Source: Pedobacter alluvionis (GTDB lineage Bacteria > Bacteroidota > Bacteroidia > Sphingobacteriales > Sphingobacteriaceae). Taken from it: a stretch of 64,000 bases of DNA. Where the stretch lies: positions 124,001 through 188,000 of the forward strand of contig NZ_RCCK01000010.1 of assembly GCF_003664035.1 (NCBI RefSeq), read 5' to 3'. The notes beneath the pieces were generated by a model. The model saw only the letters and a program-made list of their open reading frames with translations. It did not search any database and was not told the DNA's origin. Below are positions 28,508 to 38,397 of the stretch, piece by piece (the first letter of the stretch is position 1; each line of letters begins with the position of its first letter). The translations under genes and the position numbers were made by a program.

Positions 28508-29692
28508 TTAGTGAAAAGAAGTGACTGGTACTTTAACTTCTTCGGTTGCACCTTGATTGCTTTTAATCAGCCAGAAGGCAAAAAATGCACCAACCAAGGC
28601 CATTGCAGCACCAACATAGGCTGGTGAGGTATAATCGAAGCCATAAACTAGTGGAAGACCTCCGAAGAAAGCACCCAGGGCGTTGCCAATGTTAAAACTG
28701 GCCTGACTAGCCGAGGCCGCCAGCATTTCGGAGCCTTTGGCACTCTGGATCATCAACATCTGTATAGGGGCAGCCAATGAGAAAGCGACTGCGCCGGTAA
28801 TAAAAGTCATAATTAAAGCTAATGGTTGGCTTGCAGACACAAAGTGTACAATGGTTAAGGTTACCACCATGGTAAGCAGCAAAGCTGCAGATGCTTTTGC
28901 CGGGGAAAATTTATCGGCCAAACGTCCACCAATGTAATTGCCGAACATCATGCCCAAACCCGCCAGCATTAATATATAAGTTACAGCATGAGGCGAAAAG
29001 CCTGCAACATCTGTCATCAATGGAGCGATATAACTGTACCAGGCAAATAGGCCACCTGTTCCGATCGAGATCATGAAAATGATGATCCATGCTTCTCTTT
29101 TTTTGAAGAAACTTAATTCCGCTTTTAAATCGCGGTTTTTTGTCGCTTCTAACGCAGGTAACCATAATTTTAAACTTAATAAGGTTACCAAACCTACAAA
29201 TACCACCACGGCAAAAGATATGCGCCAGGAGAAATTGTGTCCAATATAGGTGCCCAACGGTACGCCTATAATATTGGCAATCGTTAAACCCATAAACATT
29301 AATGATACGGCTTGTGCGGCTTTCCCTTTTTCTGCAATTCTACTGGCTACTACTGAGCCCACTCCGAAAAATGCACCGTGTGGTAAACCCGAAAGCAACC
29401 TGGCGATAAATAAAGTATTAAAAGTTGGGGCAAAAGCAGAGAAGGCATTAAAAACGGTAAACATAACCATCAAAGCAATCAAGATCATTTTTGGTGGATA
29501 TTTGCCGGCAATTATAATTAATAAAGGTGCGCCGATTACTACGCCCAAAGCATAAGCGGAGATTAAATGCCCGGCCTGTGGAATGGTTACTCCTAAACCT
29601 TTTGAAATATCAGGCAGCAGGCCCATCATTACAAATTCAGTGATCCCGATGCCTAAACCGCCTAAAGTGAGTGGAAGTAAGTTCTTGTTCAT
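28508..29692 (-). CDS. MFS transporter, drug/sugar efflux (AraJ-like, DHA1)
   Basis: 394 residues with 12 hydrophobic segments. Begins LPLTLGGLGIGITEFVMMGLLPDIS, the typical DHA1 opening. ARLLSGLPHGAFFGVGSVVASRIA in helix 4-5 and SWRISF fit AraJ/YdhP-type exporters. Inner membrane, proton-driven export of sugars or drugs; the substrate is unknown. The start ATG at 29692 begins directly with MNKNLLPL. It stands alone, with the MITE-like copy downstream. Confidence 0.88.
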   Translation of the reverse strand: MNKNLLPLTLGGLGIGITEFVMMGLLPDISKGLGVTIPQAGHLISAYALGVVIGAPLLIIIAGKYPPKMILIALMVMFTVFNAFSAFAPTFNTLFIARLLSGLPHGAFFGVGSVVASRIAEKGKAAQAVSLMFMGLTIANIIGVPLGTYIGHNFSWRISFAVVVFVGLVTLLSLKLWLPALEATKNRDLKAELSFFKKREAWIIIFMISIGTGGLFAWYSYIAPLMTDVAGFSPHAVTYILMLAGLGMMFGNYIGGRLADKFSPAKASAALLLTMVVTLTIVHFVSASQPLALIMTFITGAVAFSLAAPIQMLMIQSAKGSEMLAASASQASFNIGNALGAFFGGLPLVYGFDYTSPAYVGAAMALVGAFFAFWLIKSNQGATEEVKVPVTSFH

Positions 29693-30178
29693 AGCGCCCT
29701 TAGTGTTAAAATTACACTATGCAAAGGTAGGGCTTTTTATGGAAGGAGATTGTAAAAATTAGGACATTTATAAGGGGATGGAAGAATGGTTTCATAGTCA
29801 ATAGTTCATTGTTAGATTGCTTCATGGTTGAATTGTTCAGGGCTATAGTCTCATTGTTAGATTGCTTCATGGTTGAATTGTTTAGGGCTATAGTCTCATT
29901 GTTAGATTGCTTTATGGTTGAATTGTTCAGGGCTATAGTCAGATGGTTCATGGTTGATAGCCTAAAAGTTTATGCACTTATCGGTTAGGCCGTTCGCCAA
30001 TGAACTATTAACCCATAACCTAGCGAGTTTGCAATAACAAATAAACCAATGGCAAATTGACTAATGAAACAGCCAGTTTACGGTTGCCAGTGACTAATGA
30101 ACCATCTAGTCTTCCGTTGGTAATAACAAATGAACCAATGGCTAGTGAACCAATGAACCATCACCCATTTTCCATACA
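29693..30178. repeat. 45-bp minisatellite and CCAATGA-type low complexity
   Basis: GTTAGATTGCTTCATGGTTG starts units at 29811, 29856 and 29901, three near-identical 45-bp copies ending about 29945. 30000-30170 is made of CCAATGA / ACTAATGAAC words as at 5270, 10240 and 15785. No gene is supported. Confidence 0.75.
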
Positions 30179-30220
30179 CAAAAAAAAGGTTGTCCCACCC
30201 TGTAGAACAACCTTTTTTAA
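30179..30220. terminator. Bidirectional terminator
   Basis: AAAAAGGTTGT (30183-30193) pairs with ACAACCTTTTTT (30207-30218). A/T runs on both sides let it work on either strand; it sits 13 bases past the stop of the minus-strand gene at 30233. Confidence 0.85.
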
Positions 30221-30232
30221 CTATTGTAAATT

Positions 30233-30427
30233 TTATAACGACCTACTGTAAGCTAAAATCTTGCTGATGGTTTCATCTTTAGGATCTTTAGCCAGTCTAT
30301 CTAACTTACCTTTTATTTGATCATAAAATAAGTCGATTTCTGCGTCTGATTCAATATCAGTTCTAGGCTGAAACATATTGGGTGTAGGTGAATTTACATT
30401 GTTTTGTGATGTAGAGGTTTTTGTCAT
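30233..30427 (-). CDS. Small soluble protein, function unknown, behind the ECF sigma gene
   Basis: 64 residues from the ATG at 30427. Polar N-terminus (MTKTSTSQNNVNSP), then an acidic helix DIESDAEIDLFYDQIKGKLDRLAKDPKDETISKIL. No membrane segment, no cysteine. It lies 88 bp after the sigma factor gene on the same strand and is followed by a strong terminator, so the two could be one transcript. A role as a sigma partner is only a guess from position. Confidence 0.6.
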   Translation of the reverse strand: MTKTSTSQNNVNSPTPNMFQPRTDIESDAEIDLFYDQIKGKLDRLAKDPKDETISKILAYSRSL

Positions 30428-30515
30428 AAGCAACTAAATGTGATAAGTTTTATAAACTTAACGATTGTTCAGATGCTTTATTTCAAGTCTTCAAAAAAAC
30501 TATGTAACTTTTTTA

Positions 30516-31100
30516 CTACCCTTTGTAGGTCATCTCTTTTGTTTTAAGCATCTTACGTAAATTACTAAGTGCATAACGCATACGGCCCAAGGCTGTATTA
30601 ATGCTGACATCAGTTAAATCTGCGATCTCTTTGAAGCTTAAATCTGCGTAATGGCGCATCAGGAGCACCTCTTTCTGTTCATCAGGTAATAAATGGATCA
30701 TTGCTTTTAAATCTTTATGGGTTTGATCGCGAAGCATTTTATCTTCTGCGCTCTCATCATAAAACTGTAGCATATTGAATACATCCATTCCATCAGCACT
30801 GGTGATGATTGGTGTTCTCTTTTCTTTTCGGAAGTAATCAATAACCAGGTTATGTGCAATGCGCATAACCCAAGGTAAAAACTTACCTTCTTCATTATAT
30901 CTCCCCGATCGCAGGGTATTGATTACCTTTATAAAAGCGTCCTGAAAAATATCCTCTGCCAAATATTGGTCTTTCACCAATAAGTAGATAGAGGTATAAA
31001 TTTTGCTTTTATGTCTTCTAAGAAGTTCCTGTAATCCATTCTCGTCCCCGGTAATATATACCTTTACCAGGTCCTGATCATTATATGATTGTAAATTCAT
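30516..31100 (-). CDS. ECF-type RNA polymerase sigma factor
   Basis: 194 residues. Region 2 (LLRRHKSKIYTSIYLLVKDQYLAEDIFQDAFIKVI ... FLPWVMRIAHNLVIDYFRKEKR) and region 4 (LLPDEQKEVLLMRHYADLSFKEIADLTDVSINTALGRMRYAL) are complete and separated by a short linker, the minimal ECF layout. It directs RNA polymerase to a specific promoter set. No membrane anti-sigma factor of the FecR type is adjacent; only a 64-residue soluble protein follows. The trigger is unknown. Confidence 0.93.
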   Translation of the reverse strand: MNLQSYNDQDLVKVYITGDENGLQELLRRHKSKIYTSIYLLVKDQYLAEDIFQDAFIKVINTLRSGRYNEEGKFLPWVMRIAHNLVIDYFRKEKRTPIITSADGMDVFNMLQFYDESAEDKMLRDQTHKDLKAMIHLLPDEQKEVLLMRHYADLSFKEIADLTDVSINTALGRMRYALSNLRKMLKTKEMTYKG

Positions 31101-31294
31101 AGGTTTACCTACACTAAATCCCGTACTATTTGCTAAAAATTAATTAGTAAATGTTTAATTTCTATAGCTGCTCTCCTATGTTTTTTGAAATGTGTTAGTT
31201 TGGTTTTGAGGTTGTTAATGTTCAAAGAAAGTTATTTTTTTATCAAAAAACAAAAAATAAAATGTTAAAAAATAAATTAACCGTCTTAGTACCC

Positions 31295-31302
31295 TATTTT
31301 TG
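31295..31302 (+). promoter_or_regulatory. Putative -7 box of uvrA
   Basis: TATTTTTG fits TAnnTTTG. The ATG is 59 bases downstream. No LexA-type palindrome is evident between. Confidence 0.4.
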
Positions 31303-31360
31303 TATCTTCTTAAAACCCTAACCACATTCTGGGGTTATACATTTATATTCGTTACCATAC

Positions 31361-34174
31361 ATGAGCAAAAAAGAGGCCGAAAAAGATCCGCATAAAAATA
31401 TTATCATAAAAGGTGCCCGGGTGCACAACCTAAAAAACATTGATGTTGCCATTCCAAAAAATAAACTTGTGGTGGTAACGGGTATGTCTGGTTCGGGGAA
31501 ATCTTCGCTTGCATTTGATACTTTATATGCAGAGGGACAACGCCGATATGTAGAAAGTTTATCATCGTATGCCCGTCAGTTTATGGGCAGGATGAATAAA
31601 CCCGATGTTGATTATATTAAAGGTATTGCTCCGGCAATTGCCATCGAACAAAAGGTGATTACTTCCAACCCACGTTCTACCGTTGGTACTTCAACTGAAA
31701 TTTACGATTACCTGAAACTGCTTTTCTCGCGTATCGGGAAAACCATTTCGCCTGTTTCGGGAAAAGAAGTAAAAAAGGACTCAGTAAGCACGGTGGTAGA
31801 CTATGTAAATGCCATGCCTGAAGATACAACGGTAACTATTTTTTGTCCGTTATATCCGCATAACAACCGTACAATTAAGGAAGAACTGGCTATTTTATTA
31901 CAGAAAGGATTCTTAAGGGTGCTGATCAATGGTAAAATAGAAAAGATAGAAGCTGTTTTAGATGATGCTGATTTTAAAGATGCGGAACTTACAGATGATA
32001 AAACTGTTCAGATCCTGATTGATCGTATTGTAACCAACCAGGAAGAAGAAACATTAAGCAGACTGGCCGATTCTGCACAGACCGCTTTTTTTGAAGGTAA
32101 AGGCGATTGTTATGTAGAAGCCCAGGGTGAAACGAAACATTTTAGTGATCGTTTTGAACTGGATGGAATTAAATTTGAAGAACCTACGCCAAACTTTTTT
32201 TCTTTCAACAATCCTTATGGCGCCTGTAAACGTTGCGAAGGTTATGGAAACGTAATCGGCATTGATGAAGATCTGGTTATTCCGGATAAGAGCAAAAGTG
32301 TTTACGATAATGCCATTGCCCCATGGCGTGGCGAAAAAATGAATGTTTGGTTGCAAAACTTTATTAAAGCTGCTCCGAAATTCGATTTTCCTATTCACCG
32401 TTCATATAGTGCGCTTACTGAAAAAGAGCAGCAATTACTATGGACGGGCAATAAATATTTTGCTGGTTTGGATGCTTTTTTTAAGGAATTGGAAGAGCAG
32501 ACGTATAAAATCCAGTACCGGGTAATGTTATCACGTTACCGTGGAAAAACCACCTGTCCTGATTGTAAAGGCTCACGTTTGCGTAAGGATGCATCGTACG
32601 TTAAAATTGCTGAAAAGTCAATTATAGACGTGGTACTGATGCCGTTATCGAAAGCGCTGGTTTTCTTTAACGGGTTAAAATTAAGTGTGAACGATGCCAA
32701 AATTGCCAAACGATTGCTTGCAGAGATTGATAACCGTTTCCTGTATTTAAACAATGTTGGTTTGGGTTATCTTACCTTAAACCGTTTGTCAAATACCCTA
32801 TCGGGTGGAGAATCGCAAAGGATTAACCTGGCAACTTCATTGGGAAGTAGTTTGGTGGGGTCTATTTACGTTTTGGATGAACCGAGCATCGGTTTGCACC
32901 CACGGGATACGAATAAACTGATCGAAGTATTGATCTCGTTGCGTAATGTAGGTAATACCGTTATTGTAGTGGAGCACGAAGAAGAAATGATGCGCGCGGC
33001 CGATTATATTATCGATATCGGCCCTGAAGCCGGTACCCATGGAGGTAACCTGGTTTTCAGTGGTAACTACGAAGAGATTTTAAAAGATAAAAATAGTTTA
33101 ACCGGCCGTTATCTTTCCGGCATAGAAAAAATTGCCATTCCGGATAAACGCCGTAAGTGGAAAGATCATATCCTGATTAAAGGGGCAAGGGAAAATAATC
33201 TTCAGAATATTGATGTGAAGTTCCCGCTGGGTGTTTTTACTGCAGTAAGTGGTGTTTCCGGATCGGGTAAAACCAGTTTGGTTAAAAAGATTTTATATCC
33301 TGCTTTACAAAAAGCTATCGGAAATTATGCTGGTGAACAAACAGGTGCTTACGATGGTATTTTTGGAAATTATGACCTGGTAAGTGCCGTAGAAATGGTT
33401 GATCAGAATCCGATTGGACGTTCAAGCCGCTCAAATCCGGTTACTTATGTTAAAGCCTGGGATGATATCCGCGCACTTTTTTCAGGCTTGCCAGCTGCAA
33501 AGGCGGCCGGACTGAAACCTGCTGCTTTCTCGTTTAACGTAGAAGGTGGCCGTTGCGATGTTTGTCAGGGTGAAGGTGAGGTGAAGATTGAAATGCAGTT
33601 TATGGCTGATATTTATCTCCCTTGCGAGGCTTGTAACGGCAAACGATTTAAACAGCAGGTGTTAGATATCACTTATAAAGAGAAAAATGTTTCCGAGATT
33701 CTGGATATGACCATTGATGAAGCGGTTGATTTTTTTAAGGATGAACAAAAAATCCTGAATAAGTTAAATCCCCTGGTTGATGTGGGTTTGGGTTATGTGC
33801 ATTTAGGTCAATCTTCTAATACTTTATCGGGTGGAGAGGCGCAACGGATTAAACTTGCTTCTTTCCTGATTAAGGGCAATAATGCCAATAAAACGCTCTT
33901 CATTTTCGATGAGCCAACCACTGGTTTGCACTTTCATGATATTAAAAAATTATTAAAAGCACTGAATACCCTGATTGAACAGGGAAACACCATTTTGGTA
34001 ATCGAGCACAATATGGATATGATTAAATGTGCCGACTGGGTAATTGATATCGGTCCTGAAGGTGGTGATGGTGGCGGTCAGCTGGTGTTTGAAGGTATAC
34101 CCGAAGATTTAGTTAAGGTAGAGCAATCATATACCGGAAAATATTTGGCTGCGCATTTAAATTTAAATCCATAA
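31361..34174 (+). CDS. uvrA: UvrA, excinuclease ABC subunit A
   Basis: 937 residues, full length. Two ABC modules: Walker [13 protein letters not shown] (about 41-52) and [12 protein letters not shown] (about 632), signatures LSGGESQRI and LSGGEAQRI, Walker B FDEP/LDEP pairs. Zinc modules use [16 protein letters not shown] and [10 protein letters not shown] ... CEACNGKRF. It scans DNA for bulky lesions with UvrB in nucleotide excision repair. All motifs intact. The next gene starts 9 bp after the stop. Confidence 0.98.
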   Translation: MSKKEAEKDPHKNIIIKGARVHNLKNIDVAIPKNKLVVVTGMSGSGKSSLAFDTLYAEGQRRYVESLSSYARQFMGRMNKPDVDYIKGIAPAIAIEQKVITSNPRSTVGTSTEIYDYLKLLFSRIGKTISPVSGKEVKKDSVSTVVDYVNAMPEDTTVTIFCPLYPHNNRTIKEELAILLQKGFLRVLINGKIEKIEAVLDDADFKDAELTDDKTVQILIDRIVTNQEEETLSRLADSAQTAFFEGKGDCYVEAQGETKHFSDRFELDGIKFEEPTPNFFSFNNPYGACKRCEGYGNVIGIDEDLVIPDKSKSVYDNAIAPWRGEKMNVWLQNFIKAAPKFDFPIHRSYSALTEKEQQLLWTGNKYFAGLDAFFKELEEQTYKIQYRVMLSRYRGKTTCPDCKGSRLRKDASYVKIAEKSIIDVVLMPLSKALVFFNGLKLSVNDAKIAKRLLAEIDNRFLYLNNVGLGYLTLNRLSNTLSGGESQRINLATSLGSSLVGSIYVLDEPSIGLHPRDTNKLIEVLISLRNVGNTVIVVEHEEEMMRAADYIIDIGPEAGTHGGNLVFSGNYEEILKDKNSLTGRYLSGIEKIAIPDKRRKWKDHILIKGARENNLQNIDVKFPLGVFTAVSGVSGSGKTSLVKKILYPALQKAIGNYAGEQTGAYDGIFGNYDLVSAVEMVDQNPIGRSSRSNPVTYVKAWDDIRALFSGLPAAKAAGLKPAAFSFNVEGGRCDVCQGEGEVKIEMQFMADIYLPCEACNGKRFKQQVLDITYKEKNVSEILDMTIDEAVDFFKDEQKILNKLNPLVDVGLGYVHLGQSSNTLSGGEAQRIKLASFLIKGNNANKTLFIFDEPTTGLHFHDIKKLLKALNTLIEQGNTILVIEHNMDMIKCADWVIDIGPEGGDGGGQLVFEGIPEDLVKVEQSYTGKYLAAHLNLNP

Positions 34175-34182
34175 TTTCGGCA

Positions 34183-34836
34183 ATGCTTTTTCTAACGTTT
34201 TTCATCGGCATCGTTCTCAATGCCATGGGATATATTCCCCCGGGCAATATCAATCTTACTGTTGCGCAGCTGGCCATTAACAAGGGTATGCGCCAGGTTT
34301 GGTATTTTATTCTATCCTTCTCCTGCGTAGAAGTGTTTTTTACTTTCGGTATGATGCGCTTTGCGAGGTGGGCGATGAGCGATATCAATCCAAATGAGGC
34401 GGTAAGTGAGGTGCGGTTGGGCACTTTGGTAGATTGTTTTATGATTGTAATGTTTCTGGTGATGGGCACCATTACCTGGAGAAACCGAAAGAAAGTACCT
34501 AAAACGAGCAATAAAAAAGATGATAAACGCAGCGGAAGTGTTTTATACGGATTAATTCTGGGGGTTTTAAACCCGGTTCAGATTCCATTCTGGTTGTTTT
34601 TTGGAAATTACGTAATTTTACATCAATGGATCCAAACCGATTACCTTTCACTGGTAATATTTAGTTTAGGCTCTGGTGTAGGCTCTTCTTTGGCCCTTTA
34701 TGTATATGCTCATTTTGCAACGTATATTCAGGAGAAATTTGCACTAAGTAGTTTGATTATCAATAAATCTATAGCAATATTTTTATTTGCACTGGCGGCC
34801 TATCTGATTGTAAAGCAGGCAATCGTTATTCTATAA
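34183..34836 (+). CDS. LysE family amino-acid exporter
   Basis: 217 residues with six hydrophobic segments. N-terminal LNAMGYIPPGNINLTVAQLAINKGMRQ is close to the LysE/RhtB opening (P-G-P region). A basic cytosolic loop (RNRKKVPKTSNKKDDKRSGS) sits mid-chain. Inner-membrane exporter of amino acids or related solutes, substrate unknown. It follows uvrA by 9 bp and is probably cotranscribed. Confidence 0.8.
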   Translation: MLFLTFFIGIVLNAMGYIPPGNINLTVAQLAINKGMRQVWYFILSFSCVEVFFTFGMMRFARWAMSDINPNEAVSEVRLGTLVDCFMIVMFLVMGTITWRNRKKVPKTSNKKDDKRSGSVLYGLILGVLNPVQIPFWLFFGNYVILHQWIQTDYLSLVIFSLGSGVGSSLALYVYAHFATYIQEKFALSSLIINKSIAIFLFALAAYLIVKQAIVIL

Positions 34837-34845
34837 ATCTAATTC

Positions 34846-35550
34846 AAGGTCTGTGTCTCCACAGACCTTTCGTTTAGCCTTTCTAATGAATTTTTTCATT
34901 ACGAAACTATATTTTCTGTTCTGTGAGGGCACAGACCGCGGAGTAATATAATCCAAGGTCTGTGTCTCCACAGACCTTTTGTTTAGCCTTTTAATGAACG
35001 TTTACATCACGAAACTATTATTTTCAGTTCTGTGAGTACACAGACCGGGGAATATTTTGGAGATTTGTCATCCTGGATGCAATGAAGGATCTTTCTCCTT
35101 TAGTAGCAATAGCAATGAAAAACTGGGCGAAAGGTTTCGGTAGTTTCAATCATTAATCCAAAGTCTGTGTCCCCGCAGACCATTTGTTTTTAGCCTTTTT
35201 AATGAATTTTTTCAATACGGACGATTTGTTCGTGGTTCATTTTTTTGCCACGGAGGCACGGAAAGCACGGAATTAATATGATTGGTTTATGGTGTAGAAT
35301 AAGGTTGTCAGTTTGAAAGGTAAATCTTATCGAAGTATCGTCATTTCGACCGCAGTGGAGAAATCTTTGAACTATGTTAAAAGATTTCTCCACTGCGGTC
35401 GAAATGACGACCATTCTAATGGACCTCTCAATGATAGTTCGTCGAAGACTAATTCAAGGTCTGTGTTTCCATAAGTTCTTTGTTTTTAGCCTCTTTAATA
35501 TTTTTTTTCATCACGAAACTGTTATTTTCAATTCTTTGAGGACACAGACC
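34846..35550. repeat. Cluster of hairpin-bounded GGTCTGTG units (four copies)
   Basis: Two complete units (about 90 bp each, 34846-34937 and 34955-35046) start with the hairpin GGTCTGTG/CACAGACC and end in CACAGACC. A third copy (from about 35160) is cut short, and a fourth (35456-35550) has lost its first hairpin arm. A related piece lies at 42080-42160. REP-type GTCATCCTGGATGCAATG is at about 35069. Confidence 0.8.
35338..35410. repeat. Perfect 31-bp inverted repeat (REP-type)
   Basis: 35338-35368, which begins TCGTCATTTCGACCGCAG, is exactly complementary to 35380-35410, with an 11-base loop. It sits inside the GGTCTGTG cluster. The motif family (TCGACCG ... GGAGAAATCT) recurs at 8900-9950, 21296 and 42185. 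Confidence 0.95.
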
Positions 35551-35570
35551 AGCGAATAAACAGTTGATTA

Positions 35571-36893
35571 CTATTTTATAATCCAGCCAATTTCTTTACC
35601 GGCATTAGCGATGAGTTGGTAGTTGCCAAAAGTACCTAGAAGGTTTACGGTTTGTCCTTCATTTAAAGTCGTTTTAATTGCTGCTAAACTATCGGGTTTA
35701 TCGTAAACTTTTTGCTGGAGTAAATTTATTTTAAGCTTTTTTAAAGGTTCAGTTACCTGAACAAGGCTGTTGCTTTGAATAAAACCTGTGCTTCCATCTG
35801 GCAGTTCTGCCTTGTAATAATTTCCTGTCGCAGCATTTGCCTGTACAATTGTTCCTTTATTAATTGTGGCCAAAACTGTTGCTTTACCTTGTGGGGAAGA
35901 AAGCATTTTAACAGCAGATGAGGTTCTTAAGGTTCTATTTAACTTACTGCTCGAAGCGGTAATGGCAGCTGGGGTTTTGGTTACAGGATCAATAAAAGGA
36001 AGTGGATTTACCGCCCCATTAAAAGTATAAATACCAAAATGTAAATGCGTAGGCGTAGTACGGGCATTGCCGGTGTTTCCCATAAGTCCCAAAGTATCGC
36101 CAATTTTCACTTCCTGTCCTTCTACCGCGATCTGTTCATCTAAATGGGCATAATATAAAGTGTAATCTTTGTCTTTTGGGCGCATCCAAACCACTTTTCC
36201 ACCCAGGTTATTTTCGTTTACCCGTGTTACCGTTCCTTCCGAAATTGCCAGAACAGGCGTTCTGAAATTGCCGAAAATGTCTACACCTTCATGTTTTCTA
36301 GCATCATTATCCCTTCCATCTCCCCAATAGCTTTTTATACTGTTGGTGTTTTTTGATTTAACAGGAAAAGCAAGAGATGGGCCAGCGGTAATTTCTAATT
36401 CGTACGACACATTTTGCAACAGTTCTGGTTGTAGCCTGATCAGATAAGTACCCGTTTCATCAATATCGAAAACAATCGGATTATTTAAAGTATCGGCAGA
36501 GGCAATAAGTTTTTGGCTTTGATCTGTGTTATACCAAACGTCAATATAAATCAAGGCAGCACCCGAAGGTGTTTTGTTTAGCTTAATATTCAATTTTTGT
36601 CCTTTGGTTGCACTAAATTTATAAGCAGTAGCCGGAACTTTATCAGCAGCAAAATAACCGTTTTCTTTATAGGGGATATTAATGTTTAATGCTTTTTGTG
36701 TACTCATAGTAGCGGCATTTAACCATGCTGCACCCATTGCCGTTTTATCCAGGCCAACATTCACTAATTTTTTTTGATATTGCTCATGTGGAGTAGCGGC
36801 CTTAAACAGGTTAACAGATCCTGTTTTGCAGGAAAGTATGACTGTTGCAAAAGCAATGGGAAAAAGCCACCACAAGGATTGGTAAGTTTTCAT
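35571..36893 (-). CDS. M23-family peptidase lipoprotein with PPC-like and SH3-like domains
   Basis: 440 residues. Lipobox VILSCKTGS (Cys about 22) makes it a lipoprotein. A beta-rich PPC-like domain covers about 85-165. The M23 domain follows: HEGVDIF (H and D ligands, about 201-207), HLDEQ, and THLHFGIY (about 280), so zinc ligands are complete. SH3-like repeats fill 315-440 (VLATINKGTIVQANAATGNYYKAE; VNLLGTFGNYQLIAN). Likely cuts peptide cross-links in cell-wall murein, or loosens it for division or insertion. Starts 4 bp past the stop of the upstream gene. Confidence 0.9.
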   Translation of the reverse strand: MKTYQSLWWLFPIAFATVILSCKTGSVNLFKAATPHEQYQKKLVNVGLDKTAMGAAWLNAATMSTQKALNINIPYKENGYFAADKVPATAYKFSATKGQKLNIKLNKTPSGAALIYIDVWYNTDQSQKLIASADTLNNPIVFDIDETGTYLIRLQPELLQNVSYELEITAGPSLAFPVKSKNTNSIKSYWGDGRDNDARKHEGVDIFGNFRTPVLAISEGTVTRVNENNLGGKVVWMRPKDKDYTLYYAHLDEQIAVEGQEVKIGDTLGLMGNTGNARTTPTHLHFGIYTFNGAVNPLPFIDPVTKTPAAITASSSKLNRTLRTSSAVKMLSSPQGKATVLATINKGTIVQANAATGNYYKAELPDGSTGFIQSNSLVQVTEPLKKLKINLLQQKVYDKPDSLAAIKTTLNEGQTVNLLGTFGNYQLIANAGKEIGWIIK

Positions 36894-36897
36894 TGTG

Positions 36898-37338
36898 CTA
36901 AGCCTTTTTTAAGCGGTTAAAAACTGCTGCCGTTACCAGTCCACCGATTACGTACCACGCTACTGTTAATATTTTGGTTTTATCCGTTTTAGTGACAGGA
37001 GTATCATCTAACCCAACTTGATCAGGGATGTTTATTGCTCCCAAACCAGCGGTAACACCGGCGATTGCCCCTTTCAAATAAATGTTTTTGCTGTCTCCAG
37101 CACCAATAGCACTATAATATAAACCGTTGCTTATGATGTCACCAGCCAGGGTGGCCAGATAAAGATTGTTTCCGACAAGAGCGTCAAGGTTTAAGCGGTT
37201 CATCGATTTTGATAGGGCCTGTTTGCCCAAAAGGTCAATCCTGGGTGCATCAGGATCAAGCCGCCTAACACTTTCATGCAATATATTCAAGGCTGCAGCA
37301 CCTGCAAAGCCAGCGAGTAAGGATTTAAGTACTTTCAT
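36898..37338 (-). CDS. Small membrane protein, function unknown
   Basis: 146 residues from the ATG at 37338 (MKVLKSLLAGFAGAAALN); the longer frame to 37437 has no good start. Four hydrophobic segments lie near 5-22, 52-72, 85-103 and 122-142, rich in Gly and Ala. I recognise no family. It lies directly upstream of the M23 lipoprotein with 4 bp between them, so the two belong to one operon. Confidence 0.65.
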   Translation of the reverse strand: MKVLKSLLAGFAGAAALNILHESVRRLDPDAPRIDLLGKQALSKSMNRLNLDALVGNNLYLATLAGDIISNGLYYSAIGAGDSKNIYLKGAIAGVTAGLGAINIPDQVGLDDTPVTKTDKTKILTVAWYVIGGLVTAAVFNRLKKA

Positions 37339-37535
37339 AATAGAATAATCCCTGCAAGTGATAAATTGTTTTATCAGTCTAAATATTATGCCTTGCATAG
37401 CTGTTTCCGGTCTTTTTATGTTATAAAATTGATACACAGATAAGGTTCTGTTAACCTAATGATAACATGAAATTTATGTTTAAGAAGCTTGGTCACCCTA
37501 ATATTGGGCTTTAATACAAAACATATTTTATCCTT

Positions 37536-38381
37536 ATGTCTAACAGACGGTTTTTTCTGAAAAATAGTCTGGCTGCTGCGGTTGTGGCCAGTATTTCGCC
37601 GGTTTTATCTTCATTTGCCGATGAACAACATCCTGTTTCTGCTAAATCTGGTAAAGCACCCAAATTGCGTTTCGCTATCGCATCCGATGGTCACTATGGC
37701 CAGCCAGGTACGGAATATAAACTTCATCACGAAAATATTGTAAAATGGCTGAACGAATCGCATGATAAAAACCCACTGAACTTTGTCATCATCAATGGCG
37801 ATCTGGTACATGATCGTCCTGATTTGTTGCCCGAAGTGAAAAAAGATTATTACGATAAACTCAAAGTTCCTTTTTACGCCATTCCAGGTAACCATGATCA
37901 TGCGGACACCAGGATTTGGCAATCGGTTTTTGGATACGAGGATAATTTTTCTTTCGAAAAAAACGGGGTGGGTTTTGTTCTGGCCAATACTTCTGATACC
38001 AAAGGAACTTATTTATGCCCCAATAACGATTTTTTAAAACAGGAACTAGACAAATTTAAAAATCTGAAAACTGTTTTCGTGGTGCTACACATTCCTCCTC
38101 ATTTCTGGGTGCCCGAAAGTCCTTTTGTAGACTGTCCTGATACGATTAAACTTTTGCATAGTTATGCAAACGTAAAGGCTGTTTTTCATGGGCACGACCA
38201 CAGTCTTGATGCTGTTTTTTATACCGATAAACTGCCGCATTTTTTTGATGCACATATTGGTGGAAACTGGGGCACCGCTTATAAAGGTTACCGGATTGTA
38301 GAGGTTGACGAAAACGATAAGATCCAAACTTATCAGGTAAATGCAAGCGGATCGCCATTATTAAATGAAACCAAATTTTAA
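37536..38381 (+). CDS. Metallophosphoesterase, Tat-exported
   Basis: 281 residues. Begins MSNRRFFLKNSLAAAVVASI, a twin-arginine signal. Calcineurin-type metal motifs are present: ASDGHYG (about 49), INGDLVHD (88), PGNHDH (120) and FHGHDHS (225). Two-metal hydrolase of phosphate esters in the periplasm. It starts a run of three genes on the plus strand (next start 17 bp after its stop), with the alkaline-phosphatase-like gene third. Confidence 0.9.
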   Translation: MSNRRFFLKNSLAAAVVASISPVLSSFADEQHPVSAKSGKAPKLRFAIASDGHYGQPGTEYKLHHENIVKWLNESHDKNPLNFVIINGDLVHDRPDLLPEVKKDYYDKLKVPFYAIPGNHDHADTRIWQSVFGYEDNFSFEKNGVGFVLANTSDTKGTYLCPNNDFLKQELDKFKNLKTVFVVLHIPPHFWVPESPFVDCPDTIKLLHSYANVKAVFHGHDHSLDAVFYTDKLPHFFDAHIGGNWGTAYKGYRIVEVDENDKIQTYQVNASGSPLLNETKF

Positions 38382-38397
38382 TTGATAGATCATCGCA

